Positions 1 to 8,841 of a stretch of 64,000 nt of DNA are shown here, in pieces. Below the pieces are notes generated by a model. That model was not told where the DNA came from, did not search any database, and saw only the letters and a program-made list of their open reading frames with translations. Source of the DNA: CAZWBR01 sp964632305 (lineage in GTDB: Bacteria > Bacteroidota > Bacteroidia > Bacteroidales > Prolixibacteraceae); the NCBI GenBank assembly GCA_964632305.1, contig CAZWBR010000004.1, positions 67,219 through 131,218 of the forward strand. The letters run 5' to 3'. The first letter of the stretch is position 1. Each line of letters begins with the position of its first letter. The translations under genes and the position numbers were made by a program.

Positions 1-2
1 GG

Positions 3-57
3 ATATTCTGTACATATTCTGTGCTTATACTGTACTTATACTGTACATTTATAGTAC
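3..57. repeat. Array A: five tandem 11-bp units
   Basis: Five consecutive units of exactly 11 bp begin at 3, 14, 25, 36 and 47. Four of the five end in TGTAC or TGTGC and the fifth in AGTAC, each after an A/T-rich half. Units 3 and 4 are identical (TTATACTGTAC). The period equals about one DNA helical turn, so every GTAC would face the same side of the helix. No ORF accounts for the phase, since 11 is not a multiple of 3. Confidence 0.9.
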
Positions 58-167
58 ACAATATAGCTTTAAGAAGTACGGAACCCCTATTGAAAATACA
101 GGGCAAGTAGGGCCGGATCATTTTTAAAGGCTGTATTCAAGGAAAGTAAATAGTTTACTGCAAAAAA

Positions 168-211
168 AACGGCGGAGGGGGCAACCTGATAAGATTGCCC
201 TCTCCGCCGTT
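168..211. terminator. Strong hairpin, possible terminator
   Basis: The arms 168-184 and 195-211 form a 17-bp stem around a 10-base loop. The one non-Watson-Crick position is a G-U pair on the + transcript and an A-C mismatch on the - transcript. Read on the minus strand, the stem is followed by eight T residues, as in an intrinsic terminator. However, no minus-strand gene is seen between here and 482. It may end a transcript from a short unrecognised RNA, or be part of a mobile or REP-like element. Confidence 0.55.
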
Positions 212-481
212 CCGGCGTGTCTCCTCGTTTTCCCGGAAAATGTACCTTATCCTTGAATTCAATGCGAATTACCCCCCCCTGACTCAGTATTCCGATAGTA
301 AAGAAACAGTAACCATACGGGTCTTAATCCTTGTTTTACTGGATGATACTCTATAATCCTTTTAACTTCGTTTAGTCTGTATAAAATTTATTTAAAACTT
401 TTCGTGTATGTCTGCTTTTTAGAAAATAACTATTAGTTTTGAGATAGTTACATCTTTGTTGATTTTAAAAAACTTATACGG

Positions 482-2143
482 ATGAAAAAAATACTATTTG
501 TTGTTGCGCTTGGCCTGATATTCAGTTTGGCTCAAGCACAAAAGCACGCTGAATGGCTTAATAGTGCGATATTTTACCAGATATATCCTTCATCTTTTCA
601 GGATAGTGACGGGAATGGCATTGGTGATCTGAAAGGCATTGAATCACGACTGGATTATATCCAATCGATTGGAGTCAATACAATTTGGTTAAATCCGATA
701 TTCAAATCCGCTTTTAAAGATGGCGGATACGATGTGATTGACTACTACCTAATCGATCCCCGTTTCGGAACAAATACACAATTAGTTGAACTGGCAGAAG
801 CGGTACACCGACGGGGAATGCACATTGTGCTTGATCTTGTGGCCGGACACACCTCGGATCAGAGTCCGTGGTTTAGACAATCGATGGAAGGTGATAAGAA
901 TTTGCAATACAGCGATTATTTTATCTGGCCGTCGTCGAAGCCGGATAAACTGTCAAGAGAAGATGCTTCTCGTTTTGTTGAAAGTAAAGCACCAAGGGCT
1001 AAATACTATATTAAGAATTTCTTCGACTCACAGCCGGCGCTTAATTATGGCTATGCGCACCCCAATCCGGATTATCCGTGGGAACAGTCGGTGGATGCTC
1101 CGGGGCCACAGGCTGTCCGGCAGGAATTAAAAAACATCATTTCGTTTTGGATGAACAAGGGGGTTGACGGATTTAGGGTTGATATGGCCTTCAGCCTTGT
1201 GAAAGGTGATGATGAGAACAAAACGGCCACTATTGCTTTATGGAAAGAGATGACGGCCTGGTATCGCGATAGATTTCCCCAGGGTGTGTTAGTGGCCGAA
1301 TGGTTCGATCCGAAACAGTCGATCGAAGGAGGATTTGACATTGACTTTATAAGGCCCGGTGAGCTTCTCTATTCTGCCGGGCGGAGACAGGCGACACCAA
1401 CCGGAATATATTTCAGCAAGGCGGGGATCGGGAACCCTACCGCTTGGCTTCAGATATTTAAAGACCAGTATGCAGGTACTGTTGATAAGGGATATATTTC
1501 TGTGCCGACCGGAAATCACGATTTACAAAGGATGGCCACTGCCGAAAGGAACAGTGCTGCCGAACTGAATGTCATTATGACGTTTATGCTCACTCAGGCC
1601 GGCATTCCGTTTATTTATTATGGTGACGAAATCGGGATGAAAAATATTCCCGGTTTACCGAGCGTAGAGGGCAGCATGGGGCGGTCTTCGTCCCGTACAC
1701 CTATGCAATGGGATGATAGCCCAAATGCAGGTTTTTCGACAGCAACGGCTGATCAGCTATATATTTCTCTTGATTCTGATTCCAACCGTCCGACCGTAAC
1801 CAAACAACAAAGTGACCCGAATTCTGTACTGAATTATGTGAGAGCATTACTCAAGTTGCGGGCTTCATCATTGGCACTGGGAAATAACGGGAAATGGGAA
1901 TTATTGAGCGATTTGAATCAACCTTACCCCTTGGTTTACTTGAGAGTTTATGGAAATGAAAAATATGTCATAGTCCTTAATCCTTCAGCAAAAAAGGTTG
2001 AAGCAAAAGTTTCAGCGCTTAATTTAAATCGGGTCAGCTATGTATTGGGCACAAACGATAAATGTAGTTATAAAAGTGAAAAGAGCGGCGATGTTATTAA
2101 GATGCCTCCCGTTTCATCCGCAATATTCAAGTTGGAACAGTAA
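482..2143 (+). CDS. Secreted GH13 alpha-amylase/alpha-glucosidase
   Basis: Glycoside hydrolase family 13 enzyme predicted to cleave alpha-1,4 or alpha-1,6 glucosidic bonds outside the cytoplasm. Residues 1-20 form a signal peptide ending AQA-Q. The four GH13 signature regions are present: D118 to H123 (DLVAGH), GFRVD with nucleophile D234, the acid/base E273 in VAEW, and N345-H346-D347. A QPALNYG segment near 184-190 is typical of the oligo-1,6-glucosidase/amylase branch. At 553 residues it is full length, and the C-terminal part is a short beta domain. It stands alone rather than in a SusCD-type locus. An intrinsic terminator follows 33 bases after the stop. Exact substrate cannot be read from the sequence. 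Confidence 0.9.
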   Translation: MKKILFVVALGLIFSLAQAQKHAEWLNSAIFYQIYPSSFQDSDGNGIGDLKGIESRLDYIQSIGVNTIWLNPIFKSAFKDGGYDVIDYYLIDPRFGTNTQLVELAEAVHRRGMHIVLDLVAGHTSDQSPWFRQSMEGDKNLQYSDYFIWPSSKPDKLSREDASRFVESKAPRAKYYIKNFFDSQPALNYGYAHPNPDYPWEQSVDAPGPQAVRQELKNIISFWMNKGVDGFRVDMAFSLVKGDDENKTATIALWKEMTAWYRDRFPQGVLVAEWFDPKQSIEGGFDIDFIRPGELLYSAGRRQATPTGIYFSKAGIGNPTAWLQIFKDQYAGTVDKGYISVPTGNHDLQRMATAERNSAAELNVIMTFMLTQAGIPFIYYGDEIGMKNIPGLPSVEGSMGRSSSRTPMQWDDSPNAGFSTATADQLYISLDSDSNRPTVTKQQSDPNSVLNYVRALLKLRASSLALGNNGKWELLSDLNQPYPLVYLRVYGNEKYVIVLNPSAKKVEAKVSALNLNRVSYVLGTNDKCSYKSEKSGDVIKMPPVSSAIFKLEQ

Positions 2144-2175
2144 AAAAGGTTTTTAATCCTAAAGGCCAATACAAG

Positions 2176-2212
2176 AAAAAGGCTGTCCAAATAGTATCGG
2201 ACAGCCTTTTTT
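2176..2212. terminator. Bidirectional terminator
   Basis: The arms AAAAAGGCTGTCC (2176-2188) and GGACAGCCTTTTT (2199-2211) enclose a 10-base loop and end in a T run on both strands. It can end the amylase transcript on + and the tRNA-Arg transcript on -, which are convergent here. Confidence 0.9.
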
Positions 2213-2216
2213 GTTT

Positions 2217-2291
2217 TGGTGACCCTACCGGGATTCGAACCCAGATCAAAGGAACCGGAATCCTTCATTCTATCCATTAAACTATAGGGCC
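2217..2291 (-). tRNA. tRNA-Arg (anticodon CCG)
   Basis: The reverse complement folds as a standard cloverleaf. The acceptor GGCCCTA pairs with TAGGGTC with one G-U pair. The anticodon stem AAGGA/TCCTT encloses the loop TTCCGGT, giving anticodon CCG, which reads CGG. The T arm carries the GGTTCGAATCC core, and the 3' CCA is encoded. A TACTTTTG box on the minus strand (2306-2313) lies just upstream. Confidence 0.95.
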
Positions 2292-2305
2292 GTTTTTAAC
2301 GATCA

Positions 2306-2313
2306 CAAAAGTA
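2306..2313 (-). promoter_or_regulatory. Probable -7 box of tRNA-Arg
   Basis: TACTTTTG on the minus strand matches the Bacteroidetes primary-sigma -7 consensus TAnnTTTG and lies 14 bases before the tRNA 5' end. No clear -33 TTG was found at the usual spacing. Confidence 0.5.
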
Positions 2314-2465
2314 ATAATATTATTTTAACAGAAAATGGTTAAACCCAATTCCTTTAAAATATCGATTCCCGAAAGTGAAAAAAATATTGCTTAATGAAGT
2401 ATTTTATTGTATTTTAATGTATTGAATCTTTCAGCTAATAGGGATAAATAATCAAGTAATTTGAA

Positions 2466-3242
2466 ATGGAAACAGCAAAATTAATTGTCCAATATCGTGG
2501 TGAATTTGAACGACTTTGTGAACTGGCTACGACTCTTGAGAACAGAGAAAAAGTGGAACGTCTGAAAATGCATACCCAACGGGTAAACGAATGGATATTA
2601 TCGATTGCTGATTCATTGGAGTTAAGTGAGCATGAAAAGGCTATTGCCGCAATCATCGCACTCTTTCATGATATTGGAAGACTGGTGCCATTTCTGCAGC
2701 CCATGCCGGAGATCCCGGTTCCTATCGATCATGCCGAGACAGGAGTGAATTATCTTATTTCAAACAATATTTTGGCGGAGTTGGATGAATTCACCAAAAA
2801 CACCATTTATGAATCGATAAAATGTCATACAAAACATGAAGTTTCAAAAAAGGAACAGGAATCGATCTCTTTTTACTCCAAATTACTGAGGGATGCGGAC
2901 AAGCTTGACTCCTGGCACTCGACCGTTGAATATATAACCCATAAAGACCATAAACCTAATACCTCTATGGATCTGGGATTGGCAGATATCCCGGTTATTA
3001 CGCCTTCGGTGTGTGATATCATCCTGGAGGGAAGGATCCCTTACCGGAGCGACCTTCATACCTTTGCCGACTTCAGGTTATTTCAGTTGTCGTGGGTTTT
3101 TGATCTGAATTTCAAGAAAAGTTTCCAGATCCTGAACCAGAAACAATACATGAGGTATATCTATGATTCACTGCCTAAAAACAACAGTGTGATTGATATT
3201 TACCGAATGGTGCGGATCCATATTGAGAATAAAATATTTTAA
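2466..3242 (+). CDS. HD-domain phosphohydrolase
   Basis: A 258-residue HD-superfamily protein, predicted to be a metal-dependent phosphohydrolase or phosphodiesterase of unknown substrate. The signature is visible as H36, the H68-D69 pair inside ALFHDIGRL, histidines at 89, 121 and 124, and the later acidic motif RDADKLD (D143/D145). No signal peptide or membrane segment is seen, so it is probably cytoplasmic. It has no REL or PDEase companion domain and converges with cysQ, whose stop is 12 bases away. The family is clear, but the substrate (nucleotide, cyclic dinucleotide or other) cannot be assigned. Confidence 0.8.
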   Translation: METAKLIVQYRGEFERLCELATTLENREKVERLKMHTQRVNEWILSIADSLELSEHEKAIAAIIALFHDIGRLVPFLQPMPEIPVPIDHAETGVNYLISNNILAELDEFTKNTIYESIKCHTKHEVSKKEQESISFYSKLLRDADKLDSWHSTVEYITHKDHKPNTSMDLGLADIPVITPSVCDIILEGRIPYRSDLHTFADFRLFQLSWVFDLNFKKSFQILNQKQYMRYIYDSLPKNNSVIDIYRMVRIHIENKIF

Positions 3243-3254
3243 ACCGCTCCTTCC

Positions 3255-4064
3255 CTATCGGTACATCTTAAACCAAGGCATGAAAAAATCCGGTTGGTTA
3301 TAATGCAGCAATTCCCCATTCCAATCCGAGACCGTACAACCGGCAGCTTCACAAATTGCATGACCGGCAGCAAGGTCCCATTCCATGATATGGCTCATCC
3401 TCGGGTAATAATCGGCGCTTCCCTCGGCCACAAGACACATCTTTATGGAACTACCCCGGATAAGCATACGGGCCTTCCCTATTCCTTTTTGATTGATTAT
3501 CTCCTGAATATGTTCTTTGGTCTGATTGTCCATATGCGAATGGCTTCCCATGATGATGTAATCTTTTTTATTCGTATCCTTAGGAAGTTTCTCGTGCTTG
3601 GTTGTAATATCCAATGGATCAATATTTTGAATGTTCTCTACTTTCCATGCACCAAATCGGGAAGCTCCATAATAGAGAGTTTGATGAACCGGAAGATAGA
3701 TCACCCCTAAAACAGGATAATCATTCTCCATTAAAGCAATATTCACCGTAAAGTCTTCACTTTTCCGAATGAATTCCTTTGTTCCATCCAAGGGATCGAT
3801 GCACCAGTAATAATTCCAGCTATTTCTTTCTTCAATAGTAGGGAACTCCTCTTCTTCCGACAGTATTGGCAATTGTGACGGGGATAAAATATCCTTTATC
3901 AGTTTACTGGATGCCTTATCTGCTTGGGTTACCGGCGAATTGTCTGATTTTACCTTGACAGTGAACCCTTCGCTGGTATAGTATTCCATAATTTTTTGAC
4001 CTGCCTGAAGGGCAGCATCAATTGAAAGGGACAGACATTTTTCGTAATTATCTTTGGTCAACAT
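3255..4064 (-). CDS. cysQ: 3'(2'),5'-bisphosphate nucleotidase CysQ
   Basis: Inositol-monophosphatase-fold enzyme expected to hydrolyse 3'-phosphoadenosine 5'-phosphate to AMP, clearing the by-product of sulfate assimilation. The Mg2+/Li+ site motifs are present: acidic run around E70-E73, the WCIDPLDGT motif at 87-95 with D90, D93 and T95, and WDLAAG at 229-234. Length (269 aa) is normal for CysQ. It is divergent from the DnaQ/GIY-YIG gene with a 65-base spacer. No sulfate-assimilation genes lie beside it, so broader phosphatase activity is possible. Confidence 0.9.
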   Translation of the reverse strand: MLTKDNYEKCLSLSIDAALQAGQKIMEYYTSEGFTVKVKSDNSPVTQADKASSKLIKDILSPSQLPILSEEEEFPTIEERNSWNYYWCIDPLDGTKEFIRKSEDFTVNIALMENDYPVLGVIYLPVHQTLYYGASRFGAWKVENIQNIDPLDITTKHEKLPKDTNKKDYIIMGSHSHMDNQTKEHIQEIINQKGIGKARMLIRGSSIKMCLVAEGSADYYPRMSHIMEWDLAAGHAICEAAGCTVSDWNGELLHYNQPDFFMPWFKMYR

Positions 4065-4114
4065 TTTTAAATCGTTGTTTGCTGAATAACTGAATTACGA
4101 ATGTAGGAATAAGT

Positions 4115-4122
4115 TAAATTTG
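4115..4122 (+). promoter_or_regulatory. Possible -7 box of the exonuclease gene
   Basis: TAAATTTG fits TAnnTTTG and lies only 7 bases before the ATG at 4130, which would give a very short or leaderless transcript. Confidence 0.35.
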
Positions 4123-4129
4123 TCACATC

Positions 4130-5479
4130 ATGTTTGCCATTATCGATATAGAAACAACAGGAGCCAGCCCGTCAAACGGAAAAATAACGGAAATTGCGGT
4201 GTATATCCATAATGGGGAGACGATTACTGATTCCTTTATTTCGCTGATTAATCCTGAGTGTAATATTCCCTGGAATATTACTCGGTTGACCGGCATTACG
4301 AATGAGATGGTAGCTACGGCTCCAAAGTTCTACGAGATAGCCAAGAAGATTGTTGAAATAACAGCCGGTAAAACTTTTGTAGCCCACAATGTTTCGTTCG
4401 ACTATTCCTTTATACGGGAAGAATTTAAGCGATTGGGTTATGATTATAAACGTAAAACGGTGTGTACGGTTAATTTAAGCCGTAAGCTGATACCCGGTCA
4501 TCGTTCCTACTCGCTTGGAAATATCTGTAACGAACTTGGGATTGTGATCGACGGACGTCACCGGGCCTCTGGTGACGCTTATGCCACAGTTAAATTATTT
4601 GAGATACTTTTACAATTGAGAGGAGCCAATGATTCAGGGCTTTTTTCAAATCGGCCAACGATACTTACCGAAGAACAAATTTCATCTCTCCCTGGGAAAA
4701 CAGGGGTTTATTATCTCTATGACCAGGGGAATAGTATTATTTATATAGGTAAAAGCACCAATATTCATCAACGTGTGCTATCGCATCTGAATAATACAAA
4801 AACCAAGAAAGCGATTGAGATGCGGGATCGGATTGCCGGGGTTGATAGTGAGGAGACGGGCAGTGAGTTAGTGGCCTTATTGTTGGAGTCGGCGGAGATA
4901 AAAAAACATAAGCCGTTATATAACAGGGCTCAACGCAGATCTACCTTTGACTTTGGAATTTTTTGCAGTGAAGATGACAATGGATATATAAATTTTGAAG
5001 CACGTAAGATTGGCGAGGAGGAGATTCCCATAACCACTTTTCATTTTTATCAGGAGGCGGTAGATTATCTTCATGATCTTTCCGATGAATATGGATTATG
5101 CAAGAAACTTTGCCATCTGGAGGAGAGCAGTGACGGTTGTTTTAACTTTCAGATCAAAAAATGTTCAGGAGCTTGTATGGGAATTGAAACTGCCGAGGAA
5201 TACAATGTCCGGGTCCGAAATGCTATCCGACCATTTCAATTCAGGTCACCCGATTTTTTTATTGTAGATCAGGGGCGTAATCAGGAAGAACGGGCAGTGA
5301 TCAAAATTCAGAATGGACAGTACAAGGGTTTTGGATATTTGCATGTAGACGCATTTAATAATGGTGTCGGGATATTGCACGATTGTATCAGACCCCATGC
5401 CCATAATCGGGATACCTACAATATCATCCGTGGATACATCAATCAAAATTCAGGAAAAATAAAGATTATTGAGTACTGA
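4130..5479 (+). CDS. DnaQ-like exonuclease/GIY-YIG fusion nuclease
   Basis: Two nuclease domains in one 449-residue protein. The N-terminal domain (about 1-165) is a DEDDh 3'-5' exonuclease of the DNA polymerase III epsilon type, with D6 and E8 in IDIETTG, D91 in HNVSFDYSF, H144 and D149. The second domain (about 188-275) is a GIY-YIG endonuclease of the UvrC/Cho type, with GVYYLYD and IYIGKS motifs, R215 and a conserved Glu in the ALLLESAEIKKHKP segment. The remainder has no motif I recognise apart from a CHLEESSDGCFNFQIKKCSG cysteine cluster. The architecture is found in Bacteroidetes and suggests a Cho-like role in excision repair; that role is inferred. Its 3' end overlaps the photolyase gene tail-to-tail by 14 bp. 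Confidence 0.88.
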   Translation: MFAIIDIETTGASPSNGKITEIAVYIHNGETITDSFISLINPECNIPWNITRLTGITNEMVATAPKFYEIAKKIVEITAGKTFVAHNVSFDYSFIREEFKRLGYDYKRKTVCTVNLSRKLIPGHRSYSLGNICNELGIVIDGRHRASGDAYATVKLFEILLQLRGANDSGLFSNRPTILTEEQISSLPGKTGVYYLYDQGNSIIYIGKSTNIHQRVLSHLNNTKTKKAIEMRDRIAGVDSEETGSELVALLLESAEIKKHKPLYNRAQRRSTFDFGIFCSEDDNGYINFEARKIGEEEIPITTFHFYQEAVDYLHDLSDEYGLCKKLCHLEESSDGCFNFQIKKCSGACMGIETAEEYNVRVRNAIRPFQFRSPDFFIVDQGRNQEERAVIKIQNGQYKGFGYLHVDAFNNGVGILHDCIRPHAHNRDTYNIIRGYINQNSGKIKIIEY

Positions 5480-6794
5480 CATTAGCGACTACTTCATTGT
5501 ACCGTTTGATGGCCCGATCGCGGGCAAAAGCATGATCGATAATCTTCTCCGGGTAATCAGCGGTCCCCAATTCCGGGATCCATTTTTTGATGTACTCCAG
5601 ATCGGGATCAAACTTAGCGGCCTGCAATTCGGGATTGAAAATTCTGAAATAGGGAACCGCATCGCAACCGGAACCTGCTGCCCATTGCCAGCCACCGTTG
5701 TTGGAAGCCAGTTCGTAATCCTGTAGCTTTGATGCGAAATAGGCTTCACCCCATCGCCAATCGATTAATAAATGTTTACAGAGAAAGCCGGCAGTGATCA
5801 TTCGTACCCGATTGTGCATAAACCCGGTGGCATTTAGTTCGCGCATACCTGCATCGACAAACGGATAACCGGTCCTACCCTCGCACCAGGCTTGAAAATG
5901 GTCAGGATTATTTTCCCATCTGATCGCATCATAGGCCGGTTTAAATGACTTGGTTACGACATGCGGGAAAAACCATAAGATCTGACTGTAAAAGTTGCGC
6001 CAGATGAGCTCCGACAGGAAGGTGTCAGAGTGGTGCATTGCGAGGGCCGTCACTTTGCGGATACTTACCGTTCCAAAACGAAGATGAACGCTCAGCCTTG
6101 AAGTGCCATTACGGGCCGGGAAATCGCGATCAAGGGCATACCTGTCCAGCAGCTTTTGCGGGAGTGTTTTAGCCGGAAAATCCACATTAACCTGATCAAA
6201 ACCCAGCGATTCGATTGTCGGCATCGGGAGCGGCTTTATCCGTAAAAAATGATGATAATAGACCGATGTCTTGTATGAATGGAGCATCTCTTGGTTCAGC
6301 TTTTCCAGGAACCTGTTTTTATAAGGTGTAAAAACAGTATATGGTTTTCCGTCGGGTTTCACCAGTTCCTCTTTTTCAAAAAGAACATGATCTTTATAGG
6401 TTATAAACTCACTCTTATGATTTTTTAAAAAACGTTCCACCTCTGCATCCCGCTGTAGGGCATAGGGTTCATAATCTCTATTTGCATAAACACTACAGAT
6501 ATGATATTGTTCCGACAGAGTTTTAAAAACCTCCACCGGTTGTCCGTAAGCCACATAAATTGTCGCCCCGATCTGCTCCAACTCCTGTTTTATTCCCTTT
6601 AAAACAGTATAGATGAAATTGACCCGGTAATCGGGCCGGTATTCCAGTTGATCCAGAATAAAGGGATCAAATATAAAGAGGGGTAATACATTTTCTCTGG
6701 TCTTCAGGGCATGGAACAATGCTGTATTATCTTCCAATCTCAAATCCCGCCGTAACCAGGTAATATTGACAACACTCTTCTCCTTCGTTTTCAT
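5466..6794 (-). CDS. phrB: Deoxyribodipyrimidine photolyase
   Basis: Cryptochrome/photolyase family flavoprotein of 442 residues that uses light to reverse cyclobutane pyrimidine dimers. The N-terminal antenna-binding domain starts with WLRRDLRLEDN (13-23). The FAD domain shows TSRLS (231-235), ELIWRNFY (262-269), GYPFVDAGMREL (309-320), the Trp of IDWRWGE (346), and the NNGGWQW motif (365-371) followed by GSGCDA. These match class I CPD photolyases. Its 3' end overlaps the neighbouring repair nuclease. A TACCTTTA box on the minus strand about 30 bases upstream of the start could be its promoter. A cryptochrome role cannot be excluded, but CPD repair is the best reading. Confidence 0.93.
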   Translation of the reverse strand: MKTKEKSVVNITWLRRDLRLEDNTALFHALKTRENVLPLFIFDPFILDQLEYRPDYRVNFIYTVLKGIKQELEQIGATIYVAYGQPVEVFKTLSEQYHICSVYANRDYEPYALQRDAEVERFLKNHKSEFITYKDHVLFEKEELVKPDGKPYTVFTPYKNRFLEKLNQEMLHSYKTSVYYHHFLRIKPLPMPTIESLGFDQVNVDFPAKTLPQKLLDRYALDRDFPARNGTSRLSVHLRFGTVSIRKVTALAMHHSDTFLSELIWRNFYSQILWFFPHVVTKSFKPAYDAIRWENNPDHFQAWCEGRTGYPFVDAGMRELNATGFMHNRVRMITAGFLCKHLLIDWRWGEAYFASKLQDYELASNNGGWQWAAGSGCDAVPYFRIFNPELQAAKFDPDLEYIKKWIPELGTADYPEKIIDHAFARDRAIKRYNEVVANVSTQ

Positions 6795-6976
6795 AACATT
6801 TGTCTTTATCAGGTATTTGTTTTAAAGGTAGATTATCTTTCCAAACTAAATTATTCTTTTTAAAAAGGTTAAAATGAATATTGTTAAGAAATAATCAACA
6901 CAACTTATGGTAGGTAAAATACTAAAAAGCCGTAAACAAACCTTATTTTTGTTTTAATTTATTTACAAATCAAGAA

Positions 6977-6984
6977 TATCTTTG
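6977..6984 (+). promoter_or_regulatory. Probable -7 box of threonine aldolase gene
   Basis: TATCTTTG is an exact TAnnTTTG match 17 bases before the ATG at 7002. A TTTTTG at about 6946-6951 lies 25 bases upstream, further than the usual 19-21. Confidence 0.55.
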
Positions 6985-7001
6985 ATTTAAAACGATTAGA
7001 T

Positions 7002-8036
7002 ATGGGAAGAGGTTTTGCAAGCGACAATAATTCAGGGATCCACCCATCAATACTGGCTGCGATCGAAAGTGCCAACAGGGGACATGAGATTGGCTACGGA
7101 GATGATCCCTATACCCGTGAGGCCGAAGATCTGTTGAAAAAGGAGTTTGGAGCAGATACTGCCATCTTTTTTGTATTAACAGGGACAGGAGCCAATATTC
7201 TTGGACTGCAATCGATATCGCGTTCTTTCAATTCGATCATATGTGCTGAAACCGCACATATTCAGGTTGATGAATGTGGCGCACCCGAGAAATTTACGGG
7301 GAGTAAGATTATCCCTATTCCTTCTGCCGATGGAAAAATCACTCCCGGACTGATTGAAAAGCAGCTTCATGGATTTGGTTTTGAACATCACGCCCAACCG
7401 GGAGTAATCAGCATTACTCAATCGACTGAAATGGGAACTATCTATACGGTGGAAGAGATCAAGGAACTCGCCAACCTGGCCCATCAAAATGGAATGTACC
7501 TGCATATGGACGGAGCCCGGATTGCGAATGCTGCTGTTGCCCTGGGTTTATCCTTCCGGGAGTTTACAAAAGAGGCCGGTGTGGATGTTTTATCTTTTGG
7601 TGGTACAAAAAACGGATTAATGATCGGCGAAGCAGTTCTTATTTTTAATCCAAAGTTGGCTGAGTATTCCAAATATTATCGAAAACAGGCCGCCCAACTC
7701 TGTTCCAAGATGAGGTTTGTCAGCGCGCAGTTTATTCCTTATTTGAAAGAAGAAATTTGGAAGGCTAATGCCCTTCATTCCAATAAAATGGCAATACTAA
7801 TGGAGCAATCCATTCGAAAAATCAGGGGAATTGAAATAACCCAGAAAGTAGAATCAAACGGTGTTTTTGCCATTCTACCTAAAGCAATCATACCCAAGCT
7901 GCAGGAGAAATATTTCTTTTACACCTGGGATGAACAGAAAGGGGAAGTCCGCTGGATGACCTCATTCGATACCCGGGAAGAGGATATCCTGGGTTTCGCT
8001 GCACTACTTGAAGAATACATGACTGAATACCAATAG
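7002..8036 (+). CDS. ltaE: Low-specificity L-threonine aldolase
   Basis: PLP-dependent fold-type I lyase that splits L-threonine or allo-threonine to glycine and acetaldehyde. The internal aldimine lysine is K203 in SFGGTKNGLMIGE. The DGAR motif at 170-173 contacts the cofactor, and the N-terminal SDNNSGIHP segment is typical of the family. Length is 344 aa, as expected. The start at 7002 is fixed by the promoter box 17 bases upstream and by the family N-terminus. The rhomboid gene follows 10 bases after the stop. Confidence 0.9.
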   Translation: MGRGFASDNNSGIHPSILAAIESANRGHEIGYGDDPYTREAEDLLKKEFGADTAIFFVLTGTGANILGLQSISRSFNSIICAETAHIQVDECGAPEKFTGSKIIPIPSADGKITPGLIEKQLHGFGFEHHAQPGVISITQSTEMGTIYTVEEIKELANLAHQNGMYLHMDGARIANAAVALGLSFREFTKEAGVDVLSFGGTKNGLMIGEAVLIFNPKLAEYSKYYRKQAAQLCSKMRFVSAQFIPYLKEEIWKANALHSNKMAILMEQSIRKIRGIEITQKVESNGVFAILPKAIIPKLQEKYFFYTWDEQKGEVRWMTSFDTREEDILGFAALLEEYMTEYQ

Positions 8037-8046
8037 AGAAACCACC

Positions 8047-8838
8047 ATGATCTTTCAACGATATTTTCCTGAAAGAACTGGTGATGAACCGGCTGTACCG
8101 GAAAAGACAATCCTTCGGCATAGCCTCTTTTTTTCTCTTCTCTTACTGATAATGATTTGGTTAGTCTTCCTCTTTGAACTGACCTATCAATTCGATTTTT
8201 CAAGATTGGGCATTTATCCCCGGTCGTTGAAAGGATTAACAGGTATTCTGACCGCTCCTTTGATTCACGGAAGCCTAAGCCACGTTGCAGCTAACTCCCT
8301 GCCTTTATTTACGCTCTCTTTAGCTCTTTTTTATTTTTACCGGAGTTTGTCCTATCCTATTCTGTTTTCCATCTATCTTCTATCCGGAATCTGTGTCTGG
8401 CTTGGCGGAAGGGAGGCTTGGCATATCGGGGCCAGCGGTTTGATTTATGGGATGGCCTCTTTTTTAATCTTCAGCGGAATTATCCGCAACGATATTCGTT
8501 TATTGACCATTTCGTTGATTGTAATCTTGCTGTATGGTGGGCTGTTTTGGGGTATCTTCCCTATTTGGCCCGAAATTTCCTGGGAATCACATTTGTGGGG
8601 AAGTGTCTCTGGGTTTATCCTCGCGCTGGTTTTCAGGAATAATGGTCCCGCCAACCAGTCCTGGAATTGGGAGGAGGATAAAGATGATGAAGCAGATGAG
8701 TCTGTTTTCAGTCTGGATTCGGAGGATGATAGCCCACAGAATGGGGATCAGATGAAAAGAGAAGTGTTAGAGAAACCGATTATTATTTCTATTTTTGCAC
8801 CAAGTTTGACGATTAGAAAACGAAAATTAGTTCTGTAA
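8047..8838 (+). CDS. Rhomboid-family intramembrane serine protease
   Basis: Polytopic inner-membrane protease of 263 residues. The catalytic dyad is visible as S130 in the GASG motif and H182 in the SHLWG segment of a later helix. H74, H79 and N83 in the HGSLSHVAANSLP helix form the oxyanion side. About six hydrophobic helices span 25-195. Residues 205-235 make a very acidic cytoplasmic tail (EEDKDDEADE, SEDD) after the protease core. It lies between threonine aldolase and nusB, only 3 bases before nusB, so it is probably cotranscribed. Substrate is unknown. Confidence 0.88.
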   Translation: MIFQRYFPERTGDEPAVPEKTILRHSLFFSLLLLIMIWLVFLFELTYQFDFSRLGIYPRSLKGLTGILTAPLIHGSLSHVAANSLPLFTLSLALFYFYRSLSYPILFSIYLLSGICVWLGGREAWHIGASGLIYGMASFLIFSGIIRNDIRLLTISLIVILLYGGLFWGIFPIWPEISWESHLWGSVSGFILALVFRNNGPANQSWNWEEDKDDEADESVFSLDSEDDSPQNGDQMKREVLEKPIIISIFAPSLTIRKRKLVL

Positions 8839-8841
8839 AAT

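Larger units (their letters stand above)
1..481. other. Gene-free left edge with repeats
   Basis: No credible coding region is visible before the amylase start at 482. The stretch holds a five-unit 11-bp tandem array (3-57) and a 17-bp-stem hairpin (168-211) bracketed by a 9-bp inverted repeat (135-143 and 250-258). An AT-rich segment then leads into the amylase gene. The octamer CATCTTTG at 451-458 differs by one base from the Bacteroidetes -7 consensus and lies about 24 bases before the ATG, so it may be the amylase promoter. Confidence 0.6.
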
